Source: Adenanthera pavonina
Lineage: Eukaryota; Streptophyta; Magnoliopsida; Fabales; Fabaceae
DNA length: 64,000 nucleotides
Reading direction: 5' to 3'
Assembly (NCBI GenBank): GCA_026686845.1
Contig: JAIVEN010000014.1
Span: 36,974,001-37,038,000, forward strand
The first letter of the stretch is position 1; every line of letters starts with the position of its first letter. Both the position numbers and the translations under genes were made by a program. The notes beneath the pieces are model-generated. The model had not been told where the DNA came from. It worked only from the letters and a program-made list of their open reading frames with translations, and ran no database searches. Below are positions 11,833-24,938 of the stretch, piece after piece.

Positions 11833-13376
11833 TATAAAAATATTCTCGTAAATAAGTAACAATGTAAAATTTGAATGAAATTTAATTTTGATATTCAATG
11901 ATTTTCACACCATAATTTTCTTACTTAATATTAGATTCATTACTTAATGTCAAATTTAATCCTGGTTAACCAAACCAGTAGTAATAAAACTAATATATTT
12001 TAAATTGTATATATTATATATTATATATTATATAGAAAATTAAAAAAAACTCTCAATTAATAAGTTTCATAACTCAATTTTAAGATCTAAATAAGTTAAT
12101 ATTTAAATATAATTATATTTTAAATGCAAAATAGTTAACAAATAATCTATTATCATATTATTTATTAAGTAAATTCATTACTATTAACAATTTGTATCAT
12201 AATAATTCTTATATAAATTATAATTTAGAAAAAATTATACAATGAAATAATGTTATTTTGTACCTAAAATAATGTTATTTTATCTTAAAAAAAATAAAAC
12301 TAATTTGACCGGTTCATGAACCCATTCACACCAGTTTTGAGATTGCTCGGTCCCCTCCTTGTTTCAAACTAGACTTGGTATCGGTTCTCAATTCAACTGG
12401 TTGAAATGGTTAGTTCGATCCACATCTGACAACACTGATAGCAGTCACATGGTATTTTTTAAATATTGAAATTATATTCTCAATGAATACATTTTTTAAA
12501 TATATATTTTGGATTGTCTTCAGCCATATTTTAATTTGCTCACTATAGAAGTTCTCATTAGCAGTATGTTTCGGAGTTTTTATTAAGGGGAAAGGGGATG
12601 GAGAGAAATGCTTACAAGGGTTAAATTGTTATTTGGAATATATTTTTAAGAGGCAGGATGGTAAGGGATGGTCTCTCAAACCATATTTGACTATCCAAAA
12701 TCCAATTTTTTTAATCCCCGAATTGGAGATCAGAGTAACCAGGAATAATAATTTTAATTACAAAATTACACTTCAACCATTAAAAAAATGCATATCCCAC
12801 TATTTTTTCATGTTCAACCATTAAAAAAAAAATACATATCCCACTATTTTTTCATGTTTCCTACCATACCATAGAAAATAATCCCGCCATGGGTTGCATT
12901 TCTGAGCTTGCTTGGGTTGTCTTCATCCTATCAATTAGTTACCACACCCGATACGCAACTTCTAGGCATAGTTTCTTCCATGTGCTATCCTATGCCTTTG
13001 TTGGTATTCTCTGTATGAGTTGATGTATGTGCTTTTCTTAAATATTTGTTGGTTGGCAACTTTGGCTTCCAGATTCCATCTCGCCTTCAGTTTTGACTTT
13101 TGAGAATTAATAAAACATCCATGTTTTATTTTTTATTTCTTTTCTCTCTTTATTTTCCCCTATACCTTACTGATCAAGATGGCTTCTTGGTCTCTAACAC
13201 TTTAATGGTCCAACTGCAAACCATAAACTTCAATCCTAAAAGCATCCCAATTAAGTTCTTAAAACAAGGTCGAATTGAGTTCTAATTGTTATTGGAACAA
13301 CTAAGTTGTTTTGCAATATATTATTATTGTCGCAAGAAGATGTTTTTATTAGTTATTAGAAAACAAAGGCAATAAT
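11833..13376. repeat. dispersed repeat, copy A (1.54 kb)
   Basis: Nearly collinear, in the same orientation, with 59963-61512. Shared landmarks include TAAATAAGTAACAATG at the left, a CCGGTTCATGAACC-like segment near 12308 (mutated in copy B), a 63-codon ORF at 12633 matched by one at 60762, a doubled CATATCCCACTATTTTTTCA block near 12790-12855, and TTAGTTATTAGAAAACAAA at the right. It has no TG...CA ends, clear inverted repeats or obvious target duplication. It contains an ORF only by chance, since the frame is not preserved beyond it. Class unknown. Confidence 0.75.
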
Positions 13377-16020
13377 ATCTTTTTTATATGAAATAAGCTA
13401 GAAGAATCTATTCACACACTTTTTCATCCAAATTTGTTGATAAGAATAACATTGGAAAAAATAATTATAATACATTCCATTCTATCTATTTTATAATAAC
13501 TTCCATAGTTACATGAAGCTACTCCTTCCCCTTACAACTCTCAAACAATGGAACGAAACGTTACATTGCACTCCATTATATTATATTCTATTAATAATCA
13601 TTCCATTCCTTGCTAAACTTCTATAACCTAAGTCCCAACTTCCAGTCATCATGATTTTCCTTCCGCGTTCTACTTGTCACGTTGCTTATTTAACACCTAT
13701 TCAAATCTCTAATCTTTGTCTTGTCAATGGCTTTCATGCCAGAAATGTTGAATTGGTGGGTTTAGGATGGCATCGATCATCAAATTCCTTGCATCATTAG
13801 CATTATGTTTCGCATAATTTAAGAAGGGTGCAAGAAAATTTTGATTTCTCAAGCTTTCTTGAGAATCCAATGTTACTGGTGGTTATCACCCGGCATGAAT
13901 ATGAAGAGGACATGGGGAAAACATATTGTATTTTTAATATTACTTATAATAAAAGCAAATATTTTCATAACTATTTATTGATACATGTAAATTTATTCAA
14001 GTTTTTGAATGTTCACTCTCTTTATGATATTAATTGACAATGACAATACGACCAAATTAAACCATAGTTTAATCCAAAAACATTAAGAACAAGTCCTAGA
14101 TGCTGATCAAAATCATAGAAATGCCTTTCATCAAGAAAATCTACCCAGAACCCATTATCTAGGAAACTTTAAAGTCTCTGACCTCTTCTAAAAAGACAAT
14201 AAGTTTTGGTGTGACCTTGGCCTTGATAATAGGAATAAGACCTTGGCATGCCATAATCTCAAGAAATTTAGATCAGCAACTTCACTCCCACTAGAATGAT
14301 TTTTCTGAGAAAAGTCCGTCATTCAGTATATATGGGCTTCATTCCCAGTTTCTAAGGACCAACAGAATAAGTAGAGTCATAAAATACATTCTAGAGGTCC
14401 ATTCATCAATTGTCATCATAAAAATTGAAATGCTCCCATGGCTTCAAGGATTTATGCCAATCAATTCAATCAAAGTTTACAAAACACACAACAAAATAGG
14501 TTTGACAGTTTGTTTATGTTTTACCTATTAAGGCTGCAACAATAAAACTGGTGGACACCTTAGTTAATGCCATGATCCTCCGAGGATGAGTTCCTCTGGT
14601 AATTGAAAATCACTGATGGAGCTAGGACTGGAGAAGATGAGACTGATGACAGCTTACTCATACTTGGATTAGTGCAAGAAGATAAGAAAAGCCACCCAAT
14701 CTTGTCCAGAGACTCTCACATGAGCCATAATATTGGAGGAAAGGAAAGAAGAATGACCACACAAATGAAAATCAAGGTCCCTAAAGAAAATAGTGATCGT
14801 GATGGAGGAAAAGATCTACCCATTGTAGAGAGACACGTCACCTAGAGAAATCATAAGAGGATTTTGATTATCTCAATTTCTTAGAAAATGGACACTAACA
14901 ATTTCAACAAAGGAAATATTTAGTGTATAAGACCCATACACATTGTGAGGTGAGATAACCATATCTGTTTTGAAATATATTAAATCGGTATAAACACAAA
15001 AAGTTCCATATCTTTTATGTCATTACGACTTGGCATATGTAATGGGCACATAACAATTTTCTTCATCTTATATTGGTTTATGACCAGTTAGTAGAAAATG
15101 CAAAATAACCATTACAAAAATAATTTCATATGCACTAATATCCAGCCTGGTTCAGGACATTATCAACTATCTCAGATTATTGCTCTCATTTAGTCCCTAA
15201 CATAGGGTGGAGAATAGCATATGAACCAAGAAGCCAAGCATTTCATTGTATCAAGTACTAAGTTTAAATTCTTTTTCTGACAAAAATTTCATTGATCAAC
15301 TTCCAAGGATAGAGTTATATGAGGCAAAAGTGCTTTGGCACGAAGATTTCAGAGCTTTTCTTTCAAATTCCCCAATGTTAGCTCTTCAAAGTTGAAAGGG
15401 ATTTTTCATCCACAGCATAATGTTGTACATGTAGATGAGAAGACATTACAATAGTCAATCAATGTGCTGGGATAAATCACATTGGATTAATTCCAAAGAT
15501 CAAGCCAACCATACTGAAAGTAGTACTTCGTTTTAGACAACAGTGTTAGAAAATAGAAAAAAGGGACTGAACATCTCACCGGGGATGACCCATGATGCTG
15601 CCCATACTACCAAAGATGATCGACGACGATAACCCAAATCTCACCTCTCCCTGTGCTGATGATCCTGCAGGACATTGTCTGCCAGGGACGTCCATTTTTC
15701 TTTTTTAGATTGTCAGCACATCATTGTTAAGCTCCTCAAGTTAGATGACTCCTAGGATAATAAAGATTGGTTGGTGCCTATAATGAAAATGACAAAAAGA
15801 AAATATATAGCAAGACCATAAGGTTCGAAAACACAAGCAACTTGAAATATTCAGAAAAATGTGAACTAATGTTTCTTTGTTCATGTTGAATTATGGGAAA
15901 GAATTTATGTTGTTGTACTCAAATACTTATTTTCAAGGGACTACAAGTTACTCATCACCCTACTGCTTTGTAAGGGAAGAATATATTGAACTACATTTTT
16001 CAAAAACAAAACAAAAAGGC
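13377..16020. other. no gene recognised
   Basis: About 2.6 kb of unique-looking, moderately AT-rich sequence on the 3' side of the polygalacturonase. Short ORFs at 13828-14037 and 14603-14845 (80 codons, hydrophilic) carry no domain I recognise and no splice context that would extend them. Nothing else is supported. Confidence 0.4.
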
Positions 16021-16045
16021 CTTGTGAGGCAATGGTTGTAGAGTC

Positions 16046-17558
16046 TCAAGGCTCGCAAGAAGGAGACTTTCCAATAATTATGGGCTTAACATTAGCACAT
16101 CTTGCTGTTGAAGGAGCTCCATTGTATGTTAGATTAATGTTGTTCATTTGCACATTCTCACATGGTTTCTCTTTACTGCAATTCAAAATCACTGCTTCTT
16201 TGTTCATTGATGTACCCCTTATGTCCCTGTATGTTACGTTGCTTATCTTTATTTTTGATGGACTCTGTAAACAAGCCAATATTGGATGATAAGTTCAAAA
16301 GAAAAAAAAACACAAAAAAGATGTTATTGAATGAACATAGATATAGAATGAGTTTGAGAGTGACACCTTTTTGGAGCATTCATTCCATGGACAGTACTCT
16401 TGGTCTATGACAATCGGAATATGAACATTGATCATGGTGATATCCTCATAAAGCAAATTGGAGATTGGAATAGTTCCAGGAACATCAGGCCAAGTCTTAA
16501 CCCTAACACCATTTTCTGTGCCATTAATTGTGCAATTCCTGACGGTTAAGCCATTAACGGCCTGTTCATTAGTGAACTTTCCAAGGCTTCCAACACTAAT
16601 GCCATGGCCAGGTCCACAATTCACATTTCGCACTGTTATTTGTCTATCTCCATCACCCAATGATATACAATCATCTCCAGTACTAATTTTGGAGTTGATG
16701 ACATTGACGTTGGTAGATCTAGCAATGTGAAGTCCATCAGTGTTAAGGCTATCCCCTGGAGCACTCACTGTAAAGCCGTCGAATGTTAAATTCGTGCACG
16801 CCAATACATTCACATGAAAGTTTTTGCTATCCTTTGACGTTACCCCTCGAACAACTGAATTGTTAATGAAATTGAATGCAAGATTCTGTTGTCATGTCAA
16901 AAGAAATCATCACTTTGTTAGTGTGTTATGTGAAAGCAAGCTTTAATATTAATTGGACCTTGGCATCATTTTTTAGTTTTAACAACGAAGTGTAAAAATT
17001 AAGAAGAAAATGGAAATTACATACCATGGATTTTTTGCAGTTTTTCTTATTGCCACACCCTTGTTTCCAAGCAATGGCACCCTGACCATCAAAAGTTCCA
17101 GAACCTGATAGGGTGAAGGAAGAGAGGTATGAAAAAACAACCCAGGTTGCTGCGCCTTTGAGGTCTTCTGGTTTTTGTGGAGCTTGGATTGTTCCATCAA
17201 CTTTAACCTCAATAGGAGCCTTGCATGGTCCTATGAATTCCACTGCATTATTTAATTTGAATGTTCCTCTTGGAACCATAACTTTGCTGGTAACATTGGA
17301 TGCACATGCGTCTTTCCAAGCATTTGCAAAAGCCTTAACATCCAAAATAAACAACAAAAAGTTATATTAAAGCTAGCAATATTGAATCTTATTTTTATTA
17401 GTTCTGCAAAATTGATTTGATATATATAAATGGACTTACTTGTGTTATATCTTCATTAGGAACTCCACCATATTTTATTATATCAAACATGTTGGGTGCA
17501 GCAGTAACTGATGAAGCTAGTAACAAGAAGAAGGAACATGTTGTGATACTCAATTTAT
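16046..17558 (-). pseudogene. polygalacturonase (GH28), four exons, start codon apparently lost
   Basis: A glycoside hydrolase family 28 pectinase that would hydrolyse alpha-1,4-galacturonan in the cell wall after secretion. Exons on the minus strand: 17440-17558, 17025-17333, 16367-16885 and 16046-16264. All three introns (106, 139 and 102 bp) are GT-AG and phase 0. The deduced protein is about 388 aa, normal for the family. All four GH28 motifs are present: NTDG (about residues 191-194), GDDC (213-216), GHG (236-238) and RVK (271-273); the two catalytic-type Asp pairs and the His are intact. The N-terminus has a Leu/Phe-rich signal peptide (FFLLLASSVTAA). The codon at 17558 reads ATA AAT where ATG AAA would keep frame, a one-base loss. 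Met24 is the next in-frame ATG and would omit the signal peptide. It resembles pollen-type exopolygalacturonases, which is inference. It could still be a gene if an upstream start exists. Confidence 0.88.
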
Positions 17559-17658
17559 GGTAATAATCAGACACTTTGAAAGTTTCTCTAATTTTGTTCT
17601 TTGCTTTATTGATGGGGATGAGGAATATGAATGAGTGCAGCTTGATTAATGGAAGTGA

Positions 17659-17667
17659 GTATTTATG
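17659..17667 (-). promoter_or_regulatory. TATA-like box of the polygalacturonase
   Basis: Minus-strand CATAAATAC about 100 bp upstream of the expected initiation site at 17558. The position fits a plant core promoter. Sequence context only. Confidence 0.4.
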
Positions 17668-19080
17668 TGTGGTGAATGATGATCTAGTACAAGACTATTT
17701 TATTTTGTCTTAGTAAATAGAGATAAAAATAGTTAAAAATCTATTTAACTAGAAACCATCCTCTTGCTACTAAATTTTCTCAAATCCATTTCTTGTTTTT
17801 AAGGAAAAACCCAAGATTTTTCTTTAGTCGCTATTTTTGCCCAAGAAAAATTGAAACTAGCAATTACTAATAACCATTATCCTCATGATCACTTGCATTC
17901 ATTGTTAATCCTTAAAGAACGAAACAAGTTTTATTTGCCACTAGTTAACTTGTGTTATCTGTGAACATTGGTCTAGAAAAAAGTTACCTCTTCACAAATA
18001 GAGGGGGACTACTTGGCTCAATTAACACTAGTTGCTTGAATCATTGAATAATTTTTTTCTAAAATGAGATTTTCATTTTTAGAAAATCTATCATTAGGTT
18101 AGAGGTTCTAATTACGAAGGATATACTTGCAAAATTTTATATCATTTGAACATTATTTTGTACTCCAACAACATATAAAAAAGTCAAATAACAATAACAT
18201 ATTTGTTATATAAAATATTATAGGACAGCAAGCTTTTTAAAATTTGGTTCATAAAATCAACATGGTGGATATTTCTAATTCAACAAATCAAACAATCAAT
18301 ATACCATAATAAAAATAGAATAAGAATCACTGTTTCTTTAATAATTATGTAATAATTAATGGGGCATTTTGCTAATTTAAAAATATTATATATTAATCAA
18401 TATACTTTTGCAAATACCGTATCATATAGAATAAAAGTAGTAAGCATAAAAGAATTTTTTAATATTCAAATGTAAATAACTATTTTTGCACTTAAAATCA
18501 GCATAACTAAATTTTCATTCAATATTTTATATAAATTAAAATGATATAAATATACTTATATAACACTAGGTATAATTAATTATATTTATATATATGTTAT
18601 TTATGTAACCATATCATATCAGATGATCATGTTTGGCTTTATTCATTTCATTTTGAATCAATTATTAATATTGAATAACAAAAAGTAAGCATTATGGTTA
18701 AATGTTAAGTAATCAATATCCTTTAAATTTTGAATTTTTTTATTTTGCTTTAATAAATATATCTATTTTAGCAGAAATAAATTAAAAATTTTGTAAACTT
18801 AATTCTTTTTCCTTATCTATATGTAAGAAATCTTTTTCTTTTTTTTGGCCAACTATTTGTAAAAAACCTAAATTTTGAGATAACGGGTCAAAATATACAT
18901 AAAAATATCAACGTTGTTGTGAAAATATTGGTGAATCCAAACTTTAACCCTTTATCATGTATATATATAAATACATCATCCACCTACACTCATATATAAA
19001 GATCATAAATTTTCTTTCTATCTTATTTTACTCTTATTTCTATTAGAGCTTCGAAAAAACGTCCATAGTAAGTTAGCAAC
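17668..19080. other. AT-rich upstream region, no gene
   Basis: Upstream intergenic sequence of the polygalacturonase. It is very AT-rich, with scattered poly-A and poly-T runs and no supported ORF, RNA gene or inverted-repeat element. Confidence 0.4.
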
Positions 19081-19159
19081 ACTTTTCAAAGCAATCCATT
19101 AACAAGATATTCAGAGCATGAAAAGGGGACATAGAAGAGCAAGTTTTGTGCATACGGAT

Positions 19160-19620
19160 AGGAAAAACAACATTGTAGCAAGGTGTAAACTCTATCCTTT
19201 TAGTAGGATTTCAAACCCCACAAAGCCTTCACTATCTCGCCTTCTATCCCATGACAAATTTTTTAGTCATATTTCATATTACAATATATTTTATCAGGAC
19301 ATGCAATCTTTCCTATTTTTTCAATATGCAAAAATGTTATAATAAATAGATGAAAACATACCTTGAGTAACAATCGAATCCCACGTAGCGGGACATTGTA
19401 ACAACACTATGCATAGGGCTACAAAATGCAACACCGTAGCATGGGCAACTCTATCCATCTCTTTAACTAAGATTTCAACCCCTCCAAGACCCTTCACTAT
19501 AGCTCTATCTAACCTGTTGCAAATTTTTTAAATATTTGATTTTAAGATATATTTTATCAGATAATGCAATATTTCATTTTTTTAATATGTAAAAGTATTA
19601 TAATAAATAAATGGGAAACA
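19160..19620. repeat. tandem duplication, unit about 260-270 bp
   Basis: Two diverged direct copies, about 19165-19355 and 19425-19620. Shared words include CTCTATCC, GATTTCAAACCCC / GATTTCAACCCC, CTTCACTAT, CAAATTTTTTA, ATATATTTTATCAG and TTATAATAAATA. The ATCGAATC(C/A)CAC block recurs after each copy (19372 and 19655). The 74-codon ORF at 19118 lies inside the repeat and is not supported as a gene. Confidence 0.65.
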
Positions 19621-19889
19621 TTTGTCTAAAAAGTATATAGATGGAGTGATAATCGAATCACACATACTGTGAGAACACAATTTACATATTAAAATTTATA
19701 AATAGTATAATTATATGATAAACTTTAAAACAAAATACTCTAAAAACAGTATTTTTCAAAGCTGTCTTTCCGAATGCCTCATTTACAACTAACACTTAAA
19801 TTGGAATACCATCCTCAGGATAGTGGAAGGCTAGGAAAAATATAATGATGAAGAGTGCTCCAAAAGAAGCTCTATTTTATCATGTTTAA

Positions 19890-21660
19890 GAAATATAGTT
19901 AGAGATTCAGAATTATTTAAAATTTTCAAAAATTTTAAAGAAAAGGTTAAATTTACTTAACAATTTAAAGATTTGTTTTGTATGTTTACATGTAATCTCA
20001 TAAATTTAAAATTCTAGAATTAAGGGGAAAATGTTATCATATTCTAAAATATAGTTAGAGATTCTAAATACCAAAATTTTAAAGCAAAGTTAAATCTACA
20101 TAATATTTTAATGATTTGTTGTAGGTTACATGTAATCTAAGAAATTTATATTTGTATATAATCTCTAAAATATCATTAAAAATTTAAATTTAGATAATAT
20201 CCATATTGTTAAATTCCAATTTTTTTAATTCATCCCATCAATTTTAAAATTTTCCAGTCAAACAATACTTGAAAATGAATCATTTTAATTTCTTAATTTT
20301 ATATAAATTTTTATATTTATATATTTTTTCAATTTGCTGAAATTTAGCTAATGATCTAAATCTAAATATATTTTAATGGCGATTCTCTCTTCGTTAATTA
20401 ATTAGTAGTGTTAAAATAAAACCTTTATTACATTTTTAATTAAATTTTAAATAAGAATCTTTATTAATATTTAAATTAAGTATAAAAAATTAATGAACTT
20501 GTTTGCATTGAATTTAATGGGGAATGAATGCTTTAAATTACTCTTCAATCACTTGTGCTAAAATTTTCCATTCCTTCCATCGATAAAAACCTTGGATTTA
20601 ATCATAATATATAATTGATCATTTATTAAGTATATTATTTTTATGATAATTTATAAGTAGTACAAATATTTTCTAATCATAACATAAACATGCTTATTAA
20701 AAAAAAAGACAAAAATGCTTATGTACTATTTAGTTTTCCAAACGCAACATTTACAGCTAACAAGTGAGATTGTCACCTTTAAGATAATGGTTCTGGAACC
20801 AGAGTATCCACTGCTCCAAATCCTTCGTATATAAATATAAATTCATGATTAATTAATTATTTAAACATTAGATTTGGAAAAAGGAGAAAAATATATAGGG
20901 AATACAAAGGTTAAATAATTACATACCTTTGTTGGTGTTAAGTTGAACACTTAATTATCCAGCTCCGATATGGCTAATTTCCTAACGATTAGATAATTAA
21001 TTGTCATTTACGCAATTTGTAAGTTGTATGATAATTTATAAGCAGAACAAATAGATAAATATTCTTACCTCAAAAAATACTCCAAAAGTGTTTTATGAAT
21101 GAAGCATGGAAGGGGATTGACACCAGCAAGAAAATTAAGAACCGAGGAAAATATAATGACGAAGAGGGCGATACGTTTCTGTGGATTCCTAAACTATAGT
21201 TATAGTAAGAGATTTGGCATCCCTTAAAAAGCTTTAGACGATATCTTGAAAATTATAGTTAGAGAAAATATAGGACCATATCCCGAAATTATAGTTAGAG
21301 ATTTGGCATCCCTTAAAAAGCTTTAAAATATTAAAGAAATAGTAAAATTTCTATCAGTTGTATATAATATAAAAAATTTATTATGGTTTAAAATTTGAAA
21401 AATTAGAATCATAACTAACATATATTCAGCGAGAATTATAACAAACAAAATACTGTTGAGATCAGAAGATACAATAATTTAAATTTGATCTCTATAAAAA
21501 TAACGATAACGAAATTATAGTTAGAGATTTGGCATCCCTTAAAAAAGTTTTAGAATATTAAAGAAATGTTAAAATTTTTGCGAGTTGTATATAATATAAA
21601 AACTTTATTATGGTTTAAAATTTGAAAAATTAGAATCATAACTAACATTTATTCAACGAG
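19890..21660. repeat. AT-rich region built on recurring TATAGTTAGAGATT units
   Basis: TATAGTTAGAGATT recurs at about 19903 and 20050 (151 bp apart) and again near 21290 and 21516. The last two head a clear 226-bp tandem duplication (GATTTGGCATCCCTTAAAA at 21300 and 21526), with a third partial copy at 21211. No ORF is conserved between units. A second diverged pair lies at about 19765-19830 and 20735-20790. Confidence 0.6.
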
Positions 21661-21663
21661 AAT

Positions 21664-21691
21664 CTATATATCTATATATATATATATATAA
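21664..21691. repeat. TA microsatellite
   Basis: CTATATATCTATATATATAT-type run just before the Helitron-like element. Confidence 0.9.
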
Positions 21692-23823
21692 GTAGAACTA
21701 AAAGCTGAATCCCTATTACATCATGTCAATATTTCAATCTAAAAAAGAAAATATTAACTTTAAACTAACTATAATATAAAATATATAAATTGCTCAAATC
21801 ATTCAATAAATTAACTATTATGTCGGGTAAATGAATTTTCTAGTATGACTAATGTGTTACATGACATTTAATTTGATACTTACTTATTACCCATCAATCA
21901 ATCTATTATCTATTATATATACTAAATCAATTGTCTCAAGCATGAGTTGTTGAAAATGCATGCCTCCACATGGCTTGTTAAAAATGCATGAGATTCTGAC
22001 ACTTGGCTTATCGAAGGCCAATTTCTATACCAAATAATTGATAAAATTTGGAAAATTATTTTTTATTATTTATATGTGATATCTGATTGTTACTCCAAAT
22101 ATAGTACAATTTAATATTTTGAAAAATTATTTTTTATTATTAATAAGTGATATCCAATTTTTACTGCAAAAAATATATCTCAATATGATATTTTAGAAAT
22201 TAAAAATATATAGTAGAATTTAGTAGCTACAAATATCACTTAATGAGTAAACAACAATGTTATCCTTCTAATAGATGATATTAGCATATTTGTTGGCAAC
22301 AAATAATTAGTATGAATAGATTAATGGATGATAATTATTGATGTTTTTCACCTTCATATCAACATGCTATTAAAATAAAAGGGAGCTAACATAGTTAAGT
22401 ACAAATTTTCAAGTTAAGCAATTCATATTTTTTTCTGTTAAAAATTATATAACTAATACAGTATAGTTTTTTTTTTTCCATAACTAATACACTATAATAG
22501 ATTTTTGTCAATGATGTGTTCAATGTATAAATTTTCTCATCTATATGTTAAATGATAATTGAATTCTTTATTTAGTCAAAAAAATTATATCAAAACTATC
22601 ATAAATTAGTCAAATCCTAATTAATATTAAATCATATCATTCAATATATTTCCTAATTAATATAATTTTTTAAATTGATATTAAATCATTTAACTGTCAA
22701 ACCAATCAAATTAATAAAAAAGAATTATGGTAAAAATTGACTAAATATTTTTAAATGAAATTTTAAATCCATAAGTATTTAATAAATTTGAATGAAAAAC
22801 ACAACTCATAACCATTAACTTTGTTCCATAATTAAGTGATTTAATTTTTATTACTTATATTTGAATGAATATATTAAAATGAAATTATCTTTACAAAATT
22901 AATTTGTATTTAATGTAATTTTAGATTTCAAATTAATTTAATTTTATATATTATGCTTTTTCTATTAAATAACTTTTCATATCAATTACTAGATACGTAA
23001 GTTAATTGCTTCAAATCAATTTTAAACTATCAAATCAATTTTATGAATAGATTTTTTGGTGTTATATCCTCGGATATTGTGGATAAAGGTTAATTAGTTA
23101 TTCTATGACAATTTGAGTTCAAATTTTAGGATTTAAAAATTCATATTATTAAATTTCCATTTCAAATAAGATGAAAAATCAAAAATAACAAAATCTATAG
23201 CTTAAAAAAAATCCATAATTTAGAAAAAAGGAAAAAAACAATGTGATTTGCTTTAAACTGATGTTATTCTTGATTGTAAAAGAAAACAATATCTATTTTA
23301 TTTATGTAGATTTGATTTTATTTGAATCTCTTAAAAAGTAAAATTATAATTATCAAAGAAAAAGTCAACTTTTTATGATTTTTAAAATAGTTTTTTGGAT
23401 GGATAAAACAATTTCGTTTGTACAAGATATTTTAAGAGATTTTTCTTCACTTAAATATTACTTATGTAATCTCAACATAAATAATAAAAAGTTCAGAGGA
23501 TAAAAGTTATTAAAACATATATTCAATTTTTTTACTTATAAATATATTAAATTATTATCATTTAAATATCGATTCTACCATATGAAGTTTAATCCACAAA
23601 TCTAACTATATCATTTGAGATTAATAATTCTTATAATTTATTTTTCATCATCATTGTTTTTGGTTGCAAAATTTTATAATTTATTAGTTAAATTCAAAAC
23701 AAACTTAAGTTTGAAAATATTAGATATCATTTTAAGTCATTTTTATTCAATAGGTAATTTTGATTTTGCGTAAGCAATAACAAACACTAACAATTTATTG
23801 TAACATAATAATGGATTAATATT

Positions 23824-23889
23824 AATAAAGATATATAGAATGCCTTTCTCAACCTTTTGGCTAAGATCAAGCAATAAAGATATATAGAA
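23824..23889. repeat. 17-bp target site duplication around the U2 fragment
   Basis: AATAAAGATATATAGAA occurs perfectly at 23824-23840 and 23873-23889, directly bordering the U2-derived 32 bp. The A-rich target and the length are typical of LINE endonuclease-driven integration. Confidence 0.85.
23841..23872 (+). pseudogene. U2 snRNA 5'-end retrocopy, 32 bp
   Basis: The segment contains CTTTTGGCTAAGATCAAG, the conserved 5' end of spliceosomal U2 snRNA. About 28 of 31 bases agree with the U2 5' end as I know it; the clear changes are GG to AA after TTTCTC and one A to G near the start. Only the first 31-32 nt are present. It is flanked on both sides by the same 17-bp sequence (23824-23840 and 23873-23889, AATAAAGATATATAGAA). 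It has no poly(A) tail. This fits a LINE-mobilised, 3'-truncated tailless snRNA retropseudogene. It is far too short to be functional. Confidence 0.8.
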
Positions 23890-24938
23890 AAAATAAAATA
23901 TCATTTGAACTTATAAATTTTCAAAATTTCCAATTTTAGTTAATAAAATAGTGGACAATAGTAATAATGATATAGAGCAATAATGAATTTCAGATTACTT
24001 GGGTTCTTGGACTCATTAATGCTAAGACAAGTCATATTTATACATATTGCTCTTATGAGAAAATGGGGTGAGAATGTCTATCTTTTTTCCTTGTATAGCA
24101 CTTTTACAATTATAAGTAGTCACAATTAGTTGATATTTATATTTAGTATATTGTTTTCACATCTATATGCTCTATTTTCTATACATAATATTGACATTGA
24201 GGGCGTCTCATGTATTGCACAAGAAGTGATGCAAGAATTAAATATTTTTATTTTTTCTAACATTGAATGTAACATTGAATGTGATGTACTAGTAAGTGTT
24301 TAATAATTTAGTGTAGAAAAATTGTTGTAATGTGAATCATGATAGTTTGTTTTATCTATTTCAGTTTTTTATTGTATGTTTATTACTAACTATAATTATG
24401 TATACTTATTGTCAATTTGAAATATTAATGTAATATGTATGACCACTTCTAATTTTAAAGAACACCGTGTGCATTGCAAGGGTCACATACTAGTTTGATA
24501 GTCTCTCAATTCTCCCCTTTACTATGTTTTAGAAAAATAAAATAGTATTTTTTTATAAAAATTATTTGAGAGTTTAAATTAGTTGAGTTTTTCTCTTGTA
24601 GATCATCTCAATTTTGTGTTTATTAGACTTGATAAAATCCTTGAACCATGTATCCAAAAAAATTTGAATCCAAATAAATATATTCAAAACTTAAAGTTGA
24701 TTAGCTTTTAAAAAAAATAAAGGTTCAGTCTAGCAAGTCAAAATTTTAAGATTAATACTGTTAAAATGTTCAATCTTCGTACTATAGCATGCAATTTTTT
24801 CTTATGTGTGCCACTGATGAAGTGCAGCATATTTTGTGAAAATACTTTATGTTATAGGTCTGGCACAGCCTCATTGTTTCTAGATGCGGTGTTTTTGGAT
24901 TTCTATATTATTTCCAGCTCTAATATGTGACTTTTCAG

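Larger units (their letters stand above)
21909..24494 (+). mobile_element. Helitron-like non-autonomous element (candidate)
   Basis: The left end reads A|TCTATTATATATACTAAA and the right end reads GCATTGCAAGGGTCACATACTAGT|T. This matches the Helitron rule (5' TC, 3' CTRR or CTAGT-like end after a short GC-rich hairpin, insertion between A and T, no target duplication). The stem at 24463-24482 (CCGTG...GCAAGGG) is degraded. The interior is AT-rich with no Rep or helicase coding, so it would be non-autonomous. It contains the U2 snRNA fragment at 23841-23872. The 5' boundary is less certain than the 3'. Confidence 0.45.

Noticed and set aside
12633..12824. Conserved 63-codon ORF, also at 60762
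   Set aside because: Conservation is explained by the dispersed repeat as a whole; the frame is not better kept than neighbouring noncoding parts.
14603..14845. 80-codon hydrophilic ORF
   Set aside because: No domain, no splice context and no repeat in the window; length is within chance.
16032..17370. Plus-strand ORFs across the polygalacturonase
   Set aside because: They are antisense shadows of the four exons; GH28 motifs and splice sites are all on the minus strand.
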